From contig DAOVIO010000045.1 of NCBI GenBank assembly GCA_030673645.1, positions 1 through 25,194 of the forward strand: a stretch of DNA of 25,194 nucleotides, written 5' to 3'. A program made the translations under genes and the position numbers. This document shows positions 1 through 8,469 of the stretch, piece after piece. This stretch comes from JAGLSB01 sp023135955. Lineage in GTDB: Bacteria > Bacteroidota > Bacteroidia > Bacteroidales > GCA-2748055. The notes under the pieces were generated by a model. It was given only the letters and a program-made list of their open reading frames with translations. It searched no databases and was not told the DNA's origin. Position 1 is the stretch's first letter. Each line of letters begins with the position of its first letter.

Positions 1-286
1 AAAAATAAGAAATAGTAATAACCCGTTCATTTGGAAATCTGTCGACAGCTCCAAATGCTTTAAGTTGTTCAAGATATATATCTTCTAACCCGGTATGTAG
101 TTTCAGGGTTCTAACAGCAGCAGTATCGATATCTTCATCAGATTTTACGTATCCACCGGGAAGGGCCCATTTACCTACACTTTTTCCTATGGCATGCCTT
201 ACAAGTAAGACTTGTAATTTGCTGTCATTAAATGAGTAAATGATACAATCAATAGAAGAGTTTTTTATTATTTCACTATTTGCCAT
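1..286 (-). CDS. Nudix-like transcriptional regulator (NrtR/AraR type), partial at left edge
   Basis: The gene reads leftward from an ATG at 286 and runs off the window, so only about 95 N-terminal residues are visible. Seen: the N-terminal Nudix fold with VRHAIGKSVGKWALPGGYV leading into the Nudix box region. The box is degenerate: after G-x5-E-x7-R the catalytic E, EE positions read T, L and H (RTLKLHTGL). Known: in Bacteroidota, Nudix-like proteins with a C-terminal winged helix (NrtR family, e.g. AraR of Bacteroides) regulate arabinose and xylose genes and often have a catalytically dead Nudix domain. Inference: because it is divergent from a xylanase operon, this is probably its sugar-responsive regulator. 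The winged helix would lie outside the window, so an ordinary Nudix hydrolase cannot be fully excluded. Confidence 0.8.
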   Translation of the reverse strand, partial: MANSEIIKNSSIDCIIYSFNDSKLQVLLVRHAIGKSVGKWALPGGYVKSDEDIDTAAVRTLKLHTGLEDIYLEQLKAFGAVDRFPNERVITISYF

Positions 287-331
287 CCAATCTAAAAGTA
301 GAAAATTTCAGTTAATTTTGTTCTTATGTTC

Positions 332-394
332 ATAAGGATTGTGAATTATGTATATTATTGTGTTCCAAGCTTTTAATATACTCACAATCCTTAT
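332..394. promoter_or_regulatory. 13-bp perfect inverted repeat, candidate operator
   Basis: The arms ATAAGGATTGTGA (332-344) and TCACAATCCTTAT (382-394) are perfect reverse complements with centres 50 bp apart, about five helical turns. The pair sits between the divergent regulator and the sulfatase-xylanase operon. There is no U-run after either arm on either strand, so a terminator is unlikely. It could bind a regulator as two half-sites or form a loop. Assignment to the neighbouring Nudix-like regulator is inference. Confidence 0.5.
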
Positions 395-473
395 TTTTAC
401 AAAACAAAAAAACAGTTTTTTTATACCGAACTCAGGTTATTAAATCAATTAAAAATATTAGTCTCTTTACTTG

Positions 474-481
474 CAAAGTTA
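474..481 (-). promoter_or_regulatory. Candidate promoter -7 box for the Nudix-like regulator
   Basis: Read on the minus strand, 481 to 474 is TAACTTTG, an exact match to the Bacteroidota -7 consensus TAnnTTTG. A TTTTG at 510-506 could be the -33 box, but its spacing of 24 is longer than the usual 19-21. Transcription from here would give a leader of roughly 180 nt containing the inverted repeat at 332-394. Confidence 0.4.
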
Positions 482-498
482 AAACTAATTTTTTAATC

Positions 499-528
499 TT
501 GTAGTCAAAATGACAAAAAGATATTTTG
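499..528 (+). promoter_or_regulatory. Candidate promoter for the sulfatase-xylanase operon
   Basis: TTG at 499-501 is followed after 20 bases by TATTTTG at 522-528. This matches the Bacteroidota -33/-7 layout, with one T fewer than the full TAnnTTTG. The predicted leader is about 115 nt to the ATG at 651. The rest of the 287-650 spacer shows no gene. Confidence 0.35.
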
Positions 529-650
529 ATTTCGACTATAAGCTTCTTGCAAAACTAATTTATTTAAAATAAAATTAGAATTCAAAAGAAGTTTTAGAGC
601 ACTAAAATCAGGGTTTTTGGGTGATAGAACAAATTCTAAATAAAGAAATT

Positions 651-2555
651 ATGAAGTTTTTTAATTTTTATATTAATCTTTTATTTGCAAGCTTTCTACT
701 AATTTCTTGTGGAACAAAAAAAACAGATAATAGCGAGCAGTTACCAGTAAATGTTTTATTTATTGCTGTTGATGATTTAAGACTGCAAGCAGGAGTGTAC
801 GGTCATGAACAAATGATTACACCCAATCTTGATCAATTAGGTAATGAGGGTGTTGTTTTTGACAGAGCCTACTGTAATGTTCCTGTGTGTGGAGCATCCA
901 GAACAAGCTTGTTGTCTGGTCTAAGACCGACAAAAGACAGGTTTAAAAATTACTATGCAAGGAAAGATAATGATGCGCCGGAAGTACCAAGTATACCTAT
1001 GTGGTTTAAAGAAAATGGATATACATCATTATCTCGGGGTAAAATATATCATTTTGCTGATGATGATATAAATGCCTGGTCAGAAAAGCCTTATTTACCT
1101 TCAGCAGGCATAGGCTGGCAAGCATACCTGACAGAGGAATCTGAAAGTATTATAAATGAGAACAGAGATGAATCTCGTCCTGATTATGTAAAAGGACCCG
1201 CATATGAAGCGGCAGATGTTGAGGATAATGCCTATCCTGATGGAATGCTGGTTGATAAGGTAGTGGAAGATTTAAATAGATTCTCCCAATCTAAAGAACC
1301 ATTTTTCCTGGCTGTAGGATTTTGGAAGCCTCACCTTCCGTTTAATGCACCAAAAAAGTATTGGGATATGTATAACGAAGATGAAATTATTTTGCCGGAT
1401 AATCCTGAAATGCCTATAAATGCTCCTTCGCAAGCTAGTCATGAGTGGAATGAATTGCGCGGAATGTATACCGGAATACCATCTAAAGGACCCGTAAGTG
1501 ATGAACTGGCAAAGAAACTTACTCATGGTTACTATGCCTGTGTGAGTTATACAGATGCGCAAATAGGTAAAATTCTAGATGAATTGAAAAGCTTAGGATT
1601 GGATAAGAATACAATAGTTGTTCTTTGGGGCGACCATGGATATCACCTTGGTGAGCACGGATTATGGTGTAAGCATTGCAACTTCGACAGAGTGTTAAAT
1701 GCTCCGCTGATGTTTAAAACACCTAAAACTGCAACAAAAGGAAAAAGCAGTAATGCAGTGGTTGAGTTTGTTGATATTTATCCGACACTTTGCGAATTGG
1801 CTGGGATTGAAATTCCAGGGCATTTAGATGGAATTAGTTTGGTTCCTGTGTTTGAAAAGCCCGAAAGTGAAGTAAAGAAGGCTGCCTTTTCAAGATATCA
1901 CGATGGTGAATCAGTTATAACAAAAAACTTTTTGTATACTCAATGGGCATCGGGGGGAGAGGTTGTTGGAAAAATGCTTTATGATCATAGGAGCGATCCA
2001 AAAGAAAATATTAATGTTGTTGACGATCCTGACTATAAAGATGTTGTTGAAGAATTAAGTCAGCTACTAAAAGAAAATAACGATAAACTCTACTCACAAG
2101 CAGAAGATGATACTCAGGAAAATGGGCATTTAATGGTAAAGAACGGGAACTTTTCTGACCCGTTAGGTCCATCCTGGAGAATAAGTAGTACGAATGGAGC
2201 AGAGTTATCCGCCAAAGTTGAGGATGGCCAGCTAATATGCGATGTAAAATCGCTTGGTGAGCAATACTGGAATGCCGGAATAATTCAAAATGAAATTTCT
2301 TTCAGTTTAAAAGAAAACAGTGAATGTACAATATATCTTTCAGGAAGTTGTTCACAAGAGGCAAAAGTTAAAGTACAATTGCAGGAAGAAGGTCCAAAGC
2401 TGGTTTCGCATGATGTAACCCTTTCTACATCAATTGATAATTATGCAGTTCCAATACAAATAAAAGAAGATGGAACGTACACACTTAAAATATACTTCTT
2501 AGATAAAGATGTTTCGTACTTTATTGATGATATAAGTATTAAGGTTAAAAAATAA
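651..2555 (+). CDS. Secreted lipoprotein sulfatase (type I, iduronate-2-sulfatase-like) with C-terminal CBM4/9-like module
   Basis: The protein is 634 aa from the ATG at 651; a GTG at 621 in frame would add ten residues ahead of the signal peptide and is less likely. Residues 1-20 form a lipoprotein signal ending in the lipobox LISC (Cys20). Sulfatase features: metal-binding DD at 41-42, the formylglycine motif CGASR (Cys80), GKIYH at 130-134, KPH ending at His228 and GDHGYH with Asp328-His329. Cys80 must be converted to formylglycine, and CxAxR is an accepted variant of CxPxR. After about residue 495 there is an extra beta-rich domain of about 140 aa (NGNFSDP...W..., ending FIDDISI) resembling CBM4/9-type carbohydrate-binding modules. 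It is the first gene of a five-gene operon with a GH10 xylanase. Family is certain; substrate (a sulfated glycan, probably xylan-type) is inferred from neighbours. Confidence 0.92.
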   Translation: MKFFNFYINLLFASFLLISCGTKKTDNSEQLPVNVLFIAVDDLRLQAGVYGHEQMITPNLDQLGNEGVVFDRAYCNVPVCGASRTSLLSGLRPTKDRFKNYYARKDNDAPEVPSIPMWFKENGYTSLSRGKIYHFADDDINAWSEKPYLPSAGIGWQAYLTEESESIINENRDESRPDYVKGPAYEAADVEDNAYPDGMLVDKVVEDLNRFSQSKEPFFLAVGFWKPHLPFNAPKKYWDMYNEDEIILPDNPEMPINAPSQASHEWNELRGMYTGIPSKGPVSDELAKKLTHGYYACVSYTDAQIGKILDELKSLGLDKNTIVVLWGDHGYHLGEHGLWCKHCNFDRVLNAPLMFKTPKTATKGKSSNAVVEFVDIYPTLCELAGIEIPGHLDGISLVPVFEKPESEVKKAAFSRYHDGESVITKNFLYTQWASGGEVVGKMLYDHRSDPKENINVVDDPDYKDVVEELSQLLKENNDKLYSQAEDDTQENGHLMVKNGNFSDPLGPSWRISSTNGAELSAKVEDGQLICDVKSLGEQYWNAGIIQNEISFSLKENSECTIYLSGSCSQEAKVKVQLQEEGPKLVSHDVTLSTSIDNYAVPIQIKEDGTYTLKIYFLDKDVSYFIDDISIKVKK

Positions 2556-2561
2556 TTTGTG

Positions 2562-4196
2562 ATGAAGGTTTACTTTAATCCGGTACTGAAAATTATAGTA
2601 GGATTTATATTCGTTTTGAATTCCTGCCTGGGTCATGCTCAGATTCAAAATAACGAGAATCCGGTAAATGTTGTTTTGATAATTTGTGATGATTTAAACG
2701 ATGCTATTGAAGGTATGGGTGGGCATCCGCAGGTTATTACACCTAAAATAGCTTCATTAATGGAAGAAGGAGTTTGCTTTACAAATGCCCAGACAAATTC
2801 ACCTATTTGTGGCCCTTCAAGGGCAAGTATGTGGAGTGGTTTGTATCCTCATACAACAGGCTATTATGGTTATAAACAACAGAGTAACCACTGGAGAAAG
2901 AATCATGTGTTAAAGAATACAGTCACCCTTTTTGAACAGCTTGTAAATAATGGATATGATGTATTTGCGACAGGCAAAATTCATCATAATGGTCATGAAG
3001 ACTGGTCAATTTTCAATAACAACGATGGGCAATCCGGGTTTAAAGTAGGACCGTCGTTTGGCCCATATCCATGGGATGGAGACCCCAAAACAAATAACGT
3101 TCATGATCGTGGTGTGGCACATCCTGATTTACCTGCCAACTATAAGAGCAATAGTTGCTGGGATAGTTTTGGCCCTATCTATGATATTTCAGATAAAATG
3201 GGAGGTAAAGGTACCTGGTTATATAATCATGACGATATTGAATTTAAATACCTTGATGAAAATAATCGGGATTTAATGCCAGACGAAAGATGTGTGGAAT
3301 ATACCGAAGAAGTCTTGAGCAAAAATTATGATAAACCTTTTTTTATGGCAGTAGGATTTAACAGGCCACATTCTCCTTGTTATGTCCCTGAGAAATATTT
3401 TAAGAAATATCCCATAGATAGCCTGAAGTTGGCCCCTTACCTGGAAAATGATTTGGACGATTGTTCTGAAATAATCTGGAAGGACAAAGACCTTGGGACA
3501 GGAGCAACAGGTTTTCATAAATACAATGTTTTAAATGAAGCTGGTGGCGAAAAAGCACTGTTACAATGGACCCAGTCATATCTTGCAAGTGTTTCATTTA
3601 TAGATGAACAAATTGGGAAAGTTGTTGATGCAGTAAAGAATAGTAAATATGCCAACAATACACTTATTATTCTAACTAGCGATCATGGATACCACATGGG
3701 CGAAAAAGAATATATTTTTAAAAACACACTTTGGGAAGAAAGTGCTCGTATTCCATTAATTATTTCCGGATTGAGTTCGTCAAAAAATAAGTTCTGTTCA
3801 ACACCTGTATCATTAATTGACATTTACCCCACAATAGTAGATTATTGTAATCTTCCTACTAATCCAAATGTCGATGGAAATAAGAAACCACTTGATGGGC
3901 ACAGCCTTAAACCACTTATTAACGATCCCGATAAAGGAAAATGGGAAGGCAACGATTTTGCAATTACAGCGGTTTCATCAGCGGCTCCGCTGGAATTAGA
4001 TGAGCCGGCAAATAGTGAAGAACAACACTATTCAATAAGGACAGAGAGGTATAGATATATTTACTGTCGAAATGGAGAAGAGGAATTGTATGATCATAAA
4101 ACAGATCCTTATGAATGGAACAATTTAGCTGGCAATAAAAGATATTCAAAGATCAAAGAAAAGCTTAAAGACAAAATAATTTCAATCTGTTACTAA
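2562..4196 (+). CDS. Secreted sulfatase (type I, iduronate-2-sulfatase-like)
   Basis: The protein is 544 aa. I chose the ATG at 2562 over the overlapping GTG at 2559; it starts 6 bases after the upstream sulfatase stop, so the two are surely cotranscribed. The signal peptide covers about residues 1-26. It could be cut after GHA by signal peptidase I, while LNSC at 19-22 is a possible lipobox, so anchoring is uncertain. Catalytic features: DD at 43-44, the canonical formylglycine motif CGPSR at 83-87, GKIHH, RPHSP and SDHGYHMGE. It shares the layout of the preceding sulfatase but lacks the extra C-terminal module, and the two differ at the Cys motif (P against A). They may therefore remove sulfate from different positions. 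Exact sulfatase subfamily is not assigned. Confidence 0.92.
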   Translation: MKVYFNPVLKIIVGFIFVLNSCLGHAQIQNNENPVNVVLIICDDLNDAIEGMGGHPQVITPKIASLMEEGVCFTNAQTNSPICGPSRASMWSGLYPHTTGYYGYKQQSNHWRKNHVLKNTVTLFEQLVNNGYDVFATGKIHHNGHEDWSIFNNNDGQSGFKVGPSFGPYPWDGDPKTNNVHDRGVAHPDLPANYKSNSCWDSFGPIYDISDKMGGKGTWLYNHDDIEFKYLDENNRDLMPDERCVEYTEEVLSKNYDKPFFMAVGFNRPHSPCYVPEKYFKKYPIDSLKLAPYLENDLDDCSEIIWKDKDLGTGATGFHKYNVLNEAGGEKALLQWTQSYLASVSFIDEQIGKVVDAVKNSKYANNTLIILTSDHGYHMGEKEYIFKNTLWEESARIPLIISGLSSSKNKFCSTPVSLIDIYPTIVDYCNLPTNPNVDGNKKPLDGHSLKPLINDPDKGKWEGNDFAITAVSSAAPLELDEPANSEEQHYSIRTERYRYIYCRNGEEELYDHKTDPYEWNNLAGNKRYSKIKEKLKDKIISICY

Positions 4197-4209
4197 TTAG
4201 TTAATATCC

Positions 4210-5331
4210 ATGAAAACAAAATACTATTTACCACTACTCTTATTATTGAGCTTTTGTAGCCAGCCTCAGGAAATGTCTTCTTTAAAAGAAACTTATGATG
4301 AAAGTTTCACTATTGGTGTTGCTTTAGGCGATGATATAATCACAAGCCAAGACAGCCAAATTCATACAATGATTAACCGGGAATTTAATTCAGTTGTTGC
4401 TGAAAATTGTATGAAAAGTGAAGTCATTCAGCCTTCGGAGGGTGAATTTGATTTTACACAATCGGATAGATTTGTTGATTTTGGAATGCAAAATAACATG
4501 GAAATTATTGGCCATACTTTGATTTGGCATTCCCAGGCTCCACCGTGGTTTTTTACTGACTCGAGTGGTGCCGATGTTTCAAGAGAGATTATGATTGGAC
4601 GAATGGAAAATCATATCAATAATTTAGTAGGCAGATACAAGGGTAAAGTATATGGATGGGATATCGTAAATGAGGCAGTTGACGATTCAGGTGAGCTCAG
4701 AAAAAGTAAGTTTCACCAGATAATTGGAGAAGATTATATTGAATTAGCCTTCAAATTTGCTCATAATGCCGATCCTCTGGCTAAATTATTCTACAACGAC
4801 TATAATTTGTGGAAACCGGAAAGAAGAGATGGAACCATTGAATTAATGAAAGGATTACAGGAAAAAGGTATTCCGGTTCATGGCCTTGGAATGCAGGCAC
4901 ATTGGGGGCTTGATACTCCTTTCGATTTGGTAGAAAAAAGCATAGTGGAATTCTCAAAACTTGGGATTGATATAATGTTAACAGAATTGGATATAACTGC
5001 AATACCTTTTCCTTCAGAAGAACTTACTGCTGATATATCTACTAATTACGAGTATTTGGAAAAATACAATCCTTATCCGGAGAGTCTGCCCGATTCAGTG
5101 CAAACACAGTTAAGTAAAAAGTATAGTGACCTTTTTGATATCTTATTAAGATATCAGGATGTAATATCCCGAGTAACTTTCTGGGGATTAAATGATTCAA
5201 CAACATGGAGAAACAATTGGCCAGTAAAAGGCCGGGTTGATTATCCACTTTTATTTGACAAGAACAACCAACCGAAGCCTGCTTATTTTTCAGTTATAGA
5301 AGCTGCCAAAAATAACCTTGGCAATAATTAA
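4210..5331 (+). CDS. GH10 endo-1,4-beta-xylanase, secreted (probable lipoprotein)
   Basis: The protein is 373 aa, a single GH10 catalytic domain after a short signal. The sequence LLLSFC at 11-16 could be a lipobox with Cys16, although Phe at -1 is unusual. GH10 hallmarks run in order: ENCMKSE (65-71), GHTLIWHSQ (101-109), WDIVNEAVDD with the acid/base Glu155, the YNDYN strand (195-199), HGLGMQAHW (224-232), and LTELD with the nucleophile Glu259, followed by WGLNDSTTW. There are no extra binding modules. It begins 13 bases after the second sulfatase. Role: endo-cleavage of beta-1,4-linked xylan (or mixed-linkage xylan), producing oligosaccharides for the downstream symporter. This gene gives the operon its most specific substrate clue. 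Confidence 0.95.
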   Translation: MKTKYYLPLLLLLSFCSQPQEMSSLKETYDESFTIGVALGDDIITSQDSQIHTMINREFNSVVAENCMKSEVIQPSEGEFDFTQSDRFVDFGMQNNMEIIGHTLIWHSQAPPWFFTDSSGADVSREIMIGRMENHINNLVGRYKGKVYGWDIVNEAVDDSGELRKSKFHQIIGEDYIELAFKFAHNADPLAKLFYNDYNLWKPERRDGTIELMKGLQEKGIPVHGLGMQAHWGLDTPFDLVEKSIVEFSKLGIDIMLTELDITAIPFPSEELTADISTNYEYLEKYNPYPESLPDSVQTQLSKKYSDLFDILLRYQDVISRVTFWGLNDSTTWRNNWPVKGRVDYPLLFDKNNQPKPAYFSVIEAAKNNLGNN

Positions 5332-5346
5332 TAAATAGATCAGAAA

Positions 5347-6804
5347 ATGAATCAAATATCACATAAATTATCTATAAAGGAAAAAATAGGATATAGTCTC
5401 GGTGATTTATCCGCAAACCTCGTATTTCAAACCCTGGTAACCTATCTTGCATATTTTTATACTGATATTTATGGATTGGAAGCAAATCATGCATCTGCTG
5501 TTATATTAATAATAGGACTTACTGCTGCCTTTGGTTTTAATCCTATTATTGGAGCTCTTGCAGATAGAACCAACTCACGATGGGGCAAGTTCAGACCCTG
5601 GATTCTTTGGACCTCTGTACCATTAGGTGTTATTGCATTACTTGCTTTCAGTACTCCGGATTTTTCTTATAAAGGAAAAGTTATTTATGCTGTTCTTACT
5701 TATACTCTTTTATTGCTTTTTTATGCCGCAAATAACCTGCCATACTCTGCGCTAAGTGGTGTTATAACTGGAGATATGGCCGAACGGAATAGCATTTCGT
5801 CGTATAGGTTTGTTGCTGTTATGTTTGCACAATTTTTTGTCCAGGTATTTATGTTGCCAATTATTGAAGTTGTTGGGGCTGGAGATAAGGCAGAGGGTAT
5901 TGAAGTTGTAATGACATGGTTGGCTATTCTCGGCTCTATTTTGTTAATTATAACTTTTCTTACAACCAAAGAGCGCATAATACCTAAGCCAGAACAAAAA
6001 TCAAGTGTATTAGAAGATTTAACAGATCTTGTAAAAAACAGACCTTGGATTATAATGCTTAGTGTGACCACATTGGTTTTTATTACCCTGGCAATGAAAG
6101 GAGGTTCATATGTTTATTATTTTGAGTACTACGTCGATAAAGAAACACTGGGTACTTTTATAGAACCAATATTTAACACTTTATCTGGAATTGGGATAAA
6201 CTTCTTTGGTGAAAATCCTGCCTCTGCCGGATTTGGATTGTTTAATGCTGGTGGAATTATCTTCATGATTGTTGGTATTACATTATCCAAAAAATTAGCC
6301 GATAAATATGGTAAAAGGGACGTTTTTGGTGCTGCCCTGTTTATTTCTACGCTATTTATTTTCCCATTCTATTTCTATAAACCTACATCAATAGTTCTGA
6401 TTTATGTGTCTCAAATTTTGCATGGCTTCTTTTATGGTCTGACTATTCCTTTGCTCTGGGCTATGATTGCCGATGTCGCAGATTATTCGGAATGGAAAAA
6501 TAACCGTCGCGCAACTGCAATTATATTTTCAGCAATGATGGTAGGTTTAAAAGGTGGCTTAAGCATTGGTGGTGCGTTGGTAACCTTGATTCTGGGTTTA
6601 TTCGGCTATATTACAAAGGAAGCTGCTGGAGATGTTCAAATGGTTGTACAGCCAGATAGTGCAATATTTGGAATCAAAATGTTAGTGAGCATATTGCCAT
6701 CAATTCCATTTTTAATGGCTATTGCACTAATATTTTTCTATAAAATTAATAAGAAAATGGAAGTTGAAATAGAAAAAGAATTATTAGAAAGAAGAAACAA
6801 GTAA
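5347..6804 (+). CDS. GPH-family glycoside-pentoside-hexuronide:cation symporter
   Basis: The protein is 485 aa with about 12 hydrophobic segments, typical of the GPH branch of the major facilitator superfamily (relatives of MelB, XylP and XynB transporters). The N-terminus KEKIGYSLGDLSANLVFQT is characteristic, as are NPIIGALADRTNSRWGKFRPW in the first cytoplasmic loop and the later WAMIADVADYSEWKNNRRA. It carries sugars across the inner membrane with Na+ or H+. It lies 15 bases after the xylanase and 13 before the GH43 gene, so the expected cargo is xylose-containing oligosaccharide. Whether it accepts sulfated oligosaccharides is unknown. Confidence 0.93.
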   Translation: MNQISHKLSIKEKIGYSLGDLSANLVFQTLVTYLAYFYTDIYGLEANHASAVILIIGLTAAFGFNPIIGALADRTNSRWGKFRPWILWTSVPLGVIALLAFSTPDFSYKGKVIYAVLTYTLLLLFYAANNLPYSALSGVITGDMAERNSISSYRFVAVMFAQFFVQVFMLPIIEVVGAGDKAEGIEVVMTWLAILGSILLIITFLTTKERIIPKPEQKSSVLEDLTDLVKNRPWIIMLSVTTLVFITLAMKGGSYVYYFEYYVDKETLGTFIEPIFNTLSGIGINFFGENPASAGFGLFNAGGIIFMIVGITLSKKLADKYGKRDVFGAALFISTLFIFPFYFYKPTSIVLIYVSQILHGFFYGLTIPLLWAMIADVADYSEWKNNRRATAIIFSAMMVGLKGGLSIGGALVTLILGLFGYITKEAAGDVQMVVQPDSAIFGIKMLVSILPSIPFLMAIALIFFYKINKKMEVEIEKELLERRNK

Positions 6805-6817
6805 CAAGGAAAATATT

Positions 6818-7837
6818 ATGGCAAAAATTATTGATGTTTCAAAAGTTGAAGAACTAAAGCAAAAAGCAATATCACAACCGATAGTTGAGCACATATACAC
6901 AGCAGATCCATCTGCACATGTATTTAATAATAGACTTTATATATATCCTTCACATGATATAGCAGCAGACATTGACTTCAATGATAATGGAGACCATTTT
7001 GATATGAAAGACTATCATGTTCTTTCAATGGATGAAATAAACGGTGAGGTTATAGATCATGGTGTAGCTCTCGATATTAAAGATGTGCCTTGGGCTGGTC
7101 GTCAAATGTGGGCTCCGGATGCCGCTCATAAGGATGGAAAATTTTATTTCTATTTCCCGGCAAAAGACAAGAACGATATATTTAGAATTGGTGTTGCGGT
7201 AAGTAATAATCCTGAAGGTCCTTTCAAAGCAGAACCTCACCCCATGTTACATAGCCATAGTATTGATCCTGCTGTATTTGAAGATCAGAATGGGAAGTAT
7301 TTTATGTATTTTGGTGGCATTTGGGGTGGACAACTTCAGAGATACAGGGATAATAAAGCAATTGAAGTGGGACAAGAACCACAAAATCATGAACCAGCTT
7401 TATCTGCAAAAGTTGCCCTAATGCATGATAATATGCTTGAATTTGCGGAAGAACCACGTGATTTATTGATTCTTGATGAAAATGGTGACCCGATCAAGGC
7501 CGGAGATCACGACAGAAGATTTTTTGAAGCAGCGTGGATGCATAAATATAATGGGAAATATTATTTCTCCTATTCAACAGGTAATACTCATAAGCTTTGT
7601 TATGCTGTATCCGATAATCCTTATGGACCTTTTACATACAAAGGAATAATTCTAATGCCGGTTATTGGTTGGACAACTCATCATTCAATTGTTGAATTTA
7701 AGAATAAGTGGCACTTATTTTACCACGATAGCTCTCTGTCTGATGGAGTTACTCATCTCCGTTCAGTGAAATTCACTGAAATTGAATATGATGAGAATGG
7801 AGACATTAAAACTATTGATCCTTTCCTTATTCGTTAA
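6818..7837 (+). CDS. GH43 glycosidase, cytoplasmic (beta-xylosidase or alpha-L-arabinofuranosidase)
   Basis: The protein is 339 aa with no signal peptide, so it should act in the cytoplasm on imported oligosaccharides. Five-bladed propeller hallmarks of GH43: TADPSAHVF with the general base Asp30, HSIDPAVFEDQNGKYF with the pKa-tuning Asp150, and FFEAAWMHKYNGKYYFSYS with the general acid Glu237. WTTHHSIVEFKNKWHLFYHD is the late-blade motif. It is compact, without the C-terminal beta-sandwich of longer GH43 beta-xylosidases. It is the last gene of the operon, 13 bases after the symporter. Family and catalytic triad are clear; whether it removes xylose or arabinose cannot be decided from the sequence alone, though the context favours xylo-oligosaccharides. 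Confidence 0.93.
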   Translation: MAKIIDVSKVEELKQKAISQPIVEHIYTADPSAHVFNNRLYIYPSHDIAADIDFNDNGDHFDMKDYHVLSMDEINGEVIDHGVALDIKDVPWAGRQMWAPDAAHKDGKFYFYFPAKDKNDIFRIGVAVSNNPEGPFKAEPHPMLHSHSIDPAVFEDQNGKYFMYFGGIWGGQLQRYRDNKAIEVGQEPQNHEPALSAKVALMHDNMLEFAEEPRDLLILDENGDPIKAGDHDRRFFEAAWMHKYNGKYYFSYSTGNTHKLCYAVSDNPYGPFTYKGIILMPVIGWTTHHSIVEFKNKWHLFYHDSSLSDGVTHLRSVKFTEIEYDENGDIKTIDPFLIR

Positions 7838-8469
7838 AAGAATAATCTGGAATCTCCATCATGTAATTCTATGTGATCAATTTTTATTTTGAAGGTCAGG
7901 GATCTGGAATCCGAAGGCTGTGATCATTTCGAAAGTTAATACCTTCTGATATTGCGTAGGTATTAGACAATTTATGCATTGCGTACCTTCTTCAAAAGCA
8001 ACAATTTCCTCTCCTCTCAGCACTGTATTTCCTTGTTCACCGGGGAACTTATGAAAGTGGTGTTTATAACTGCCATAGTAATCTCTGGTGTGACTTTGGA
8101 AACAAAAGCCATTTCCTTCAAATAAACTGATCCCTCTGTGTACTGGCACTTGATTATTTTTTGCGTTGTATCAACTTAACACACGATATTCTTACAATGA
8201 TTAAGCATCTGAATAAAACTGCTTTTGTTGACTTAAAAACAAATTAAACTAATACGTCAGGATAGTTTATGACAGTTTAAAATATTGTTAATATTGAAAT
8301 ATATTAATAGATAAAACGCCCAGTGCATACTAAAAATATAGTACATTTGGCAGATAGTGCTAAATATGAACATGATAGCATTAAGAAACATAGTAGTAAA
8401 CTGAAAAATTGAAGCGTTTAAATGCCAAACGCACCATATTCAAACCATTGTGCTAAATACAAGAAAAAA
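7838..8469. other. 632-base spacer with no convincing gene
   Basis: No strong terminator follows the operon. On the minus strand 8149 to 7877 is open for 90 codons from a GTG. The translation has a weak resemblance to the C-terminus of aldose 1-epimerases (GFCFQSH, then FP..., then TVLRGEE), but upstream is closed by a stop three bases after 8170 and nothing else aligns by eye. I treat it as a possible gene remnant or chance frame. The part from 8220 to 8469 is very AT-rich and contains the presumed promoter of the GTPase gene, with no clear -7 box. Confidence 0.5.

Noticed and set aside
332..394. Reading the 13-bp inverted repeat as a terminator
   Set aside because: The loop is 37 bases and no U-run follows on either strand; an operator is the better reading.
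621..650. GTG start giving ten more residues on the first sulfatase
   Set aside because: It would put a hydrophilic extension before a well-formed lipoprotein signal that begins at the ATG at 651.
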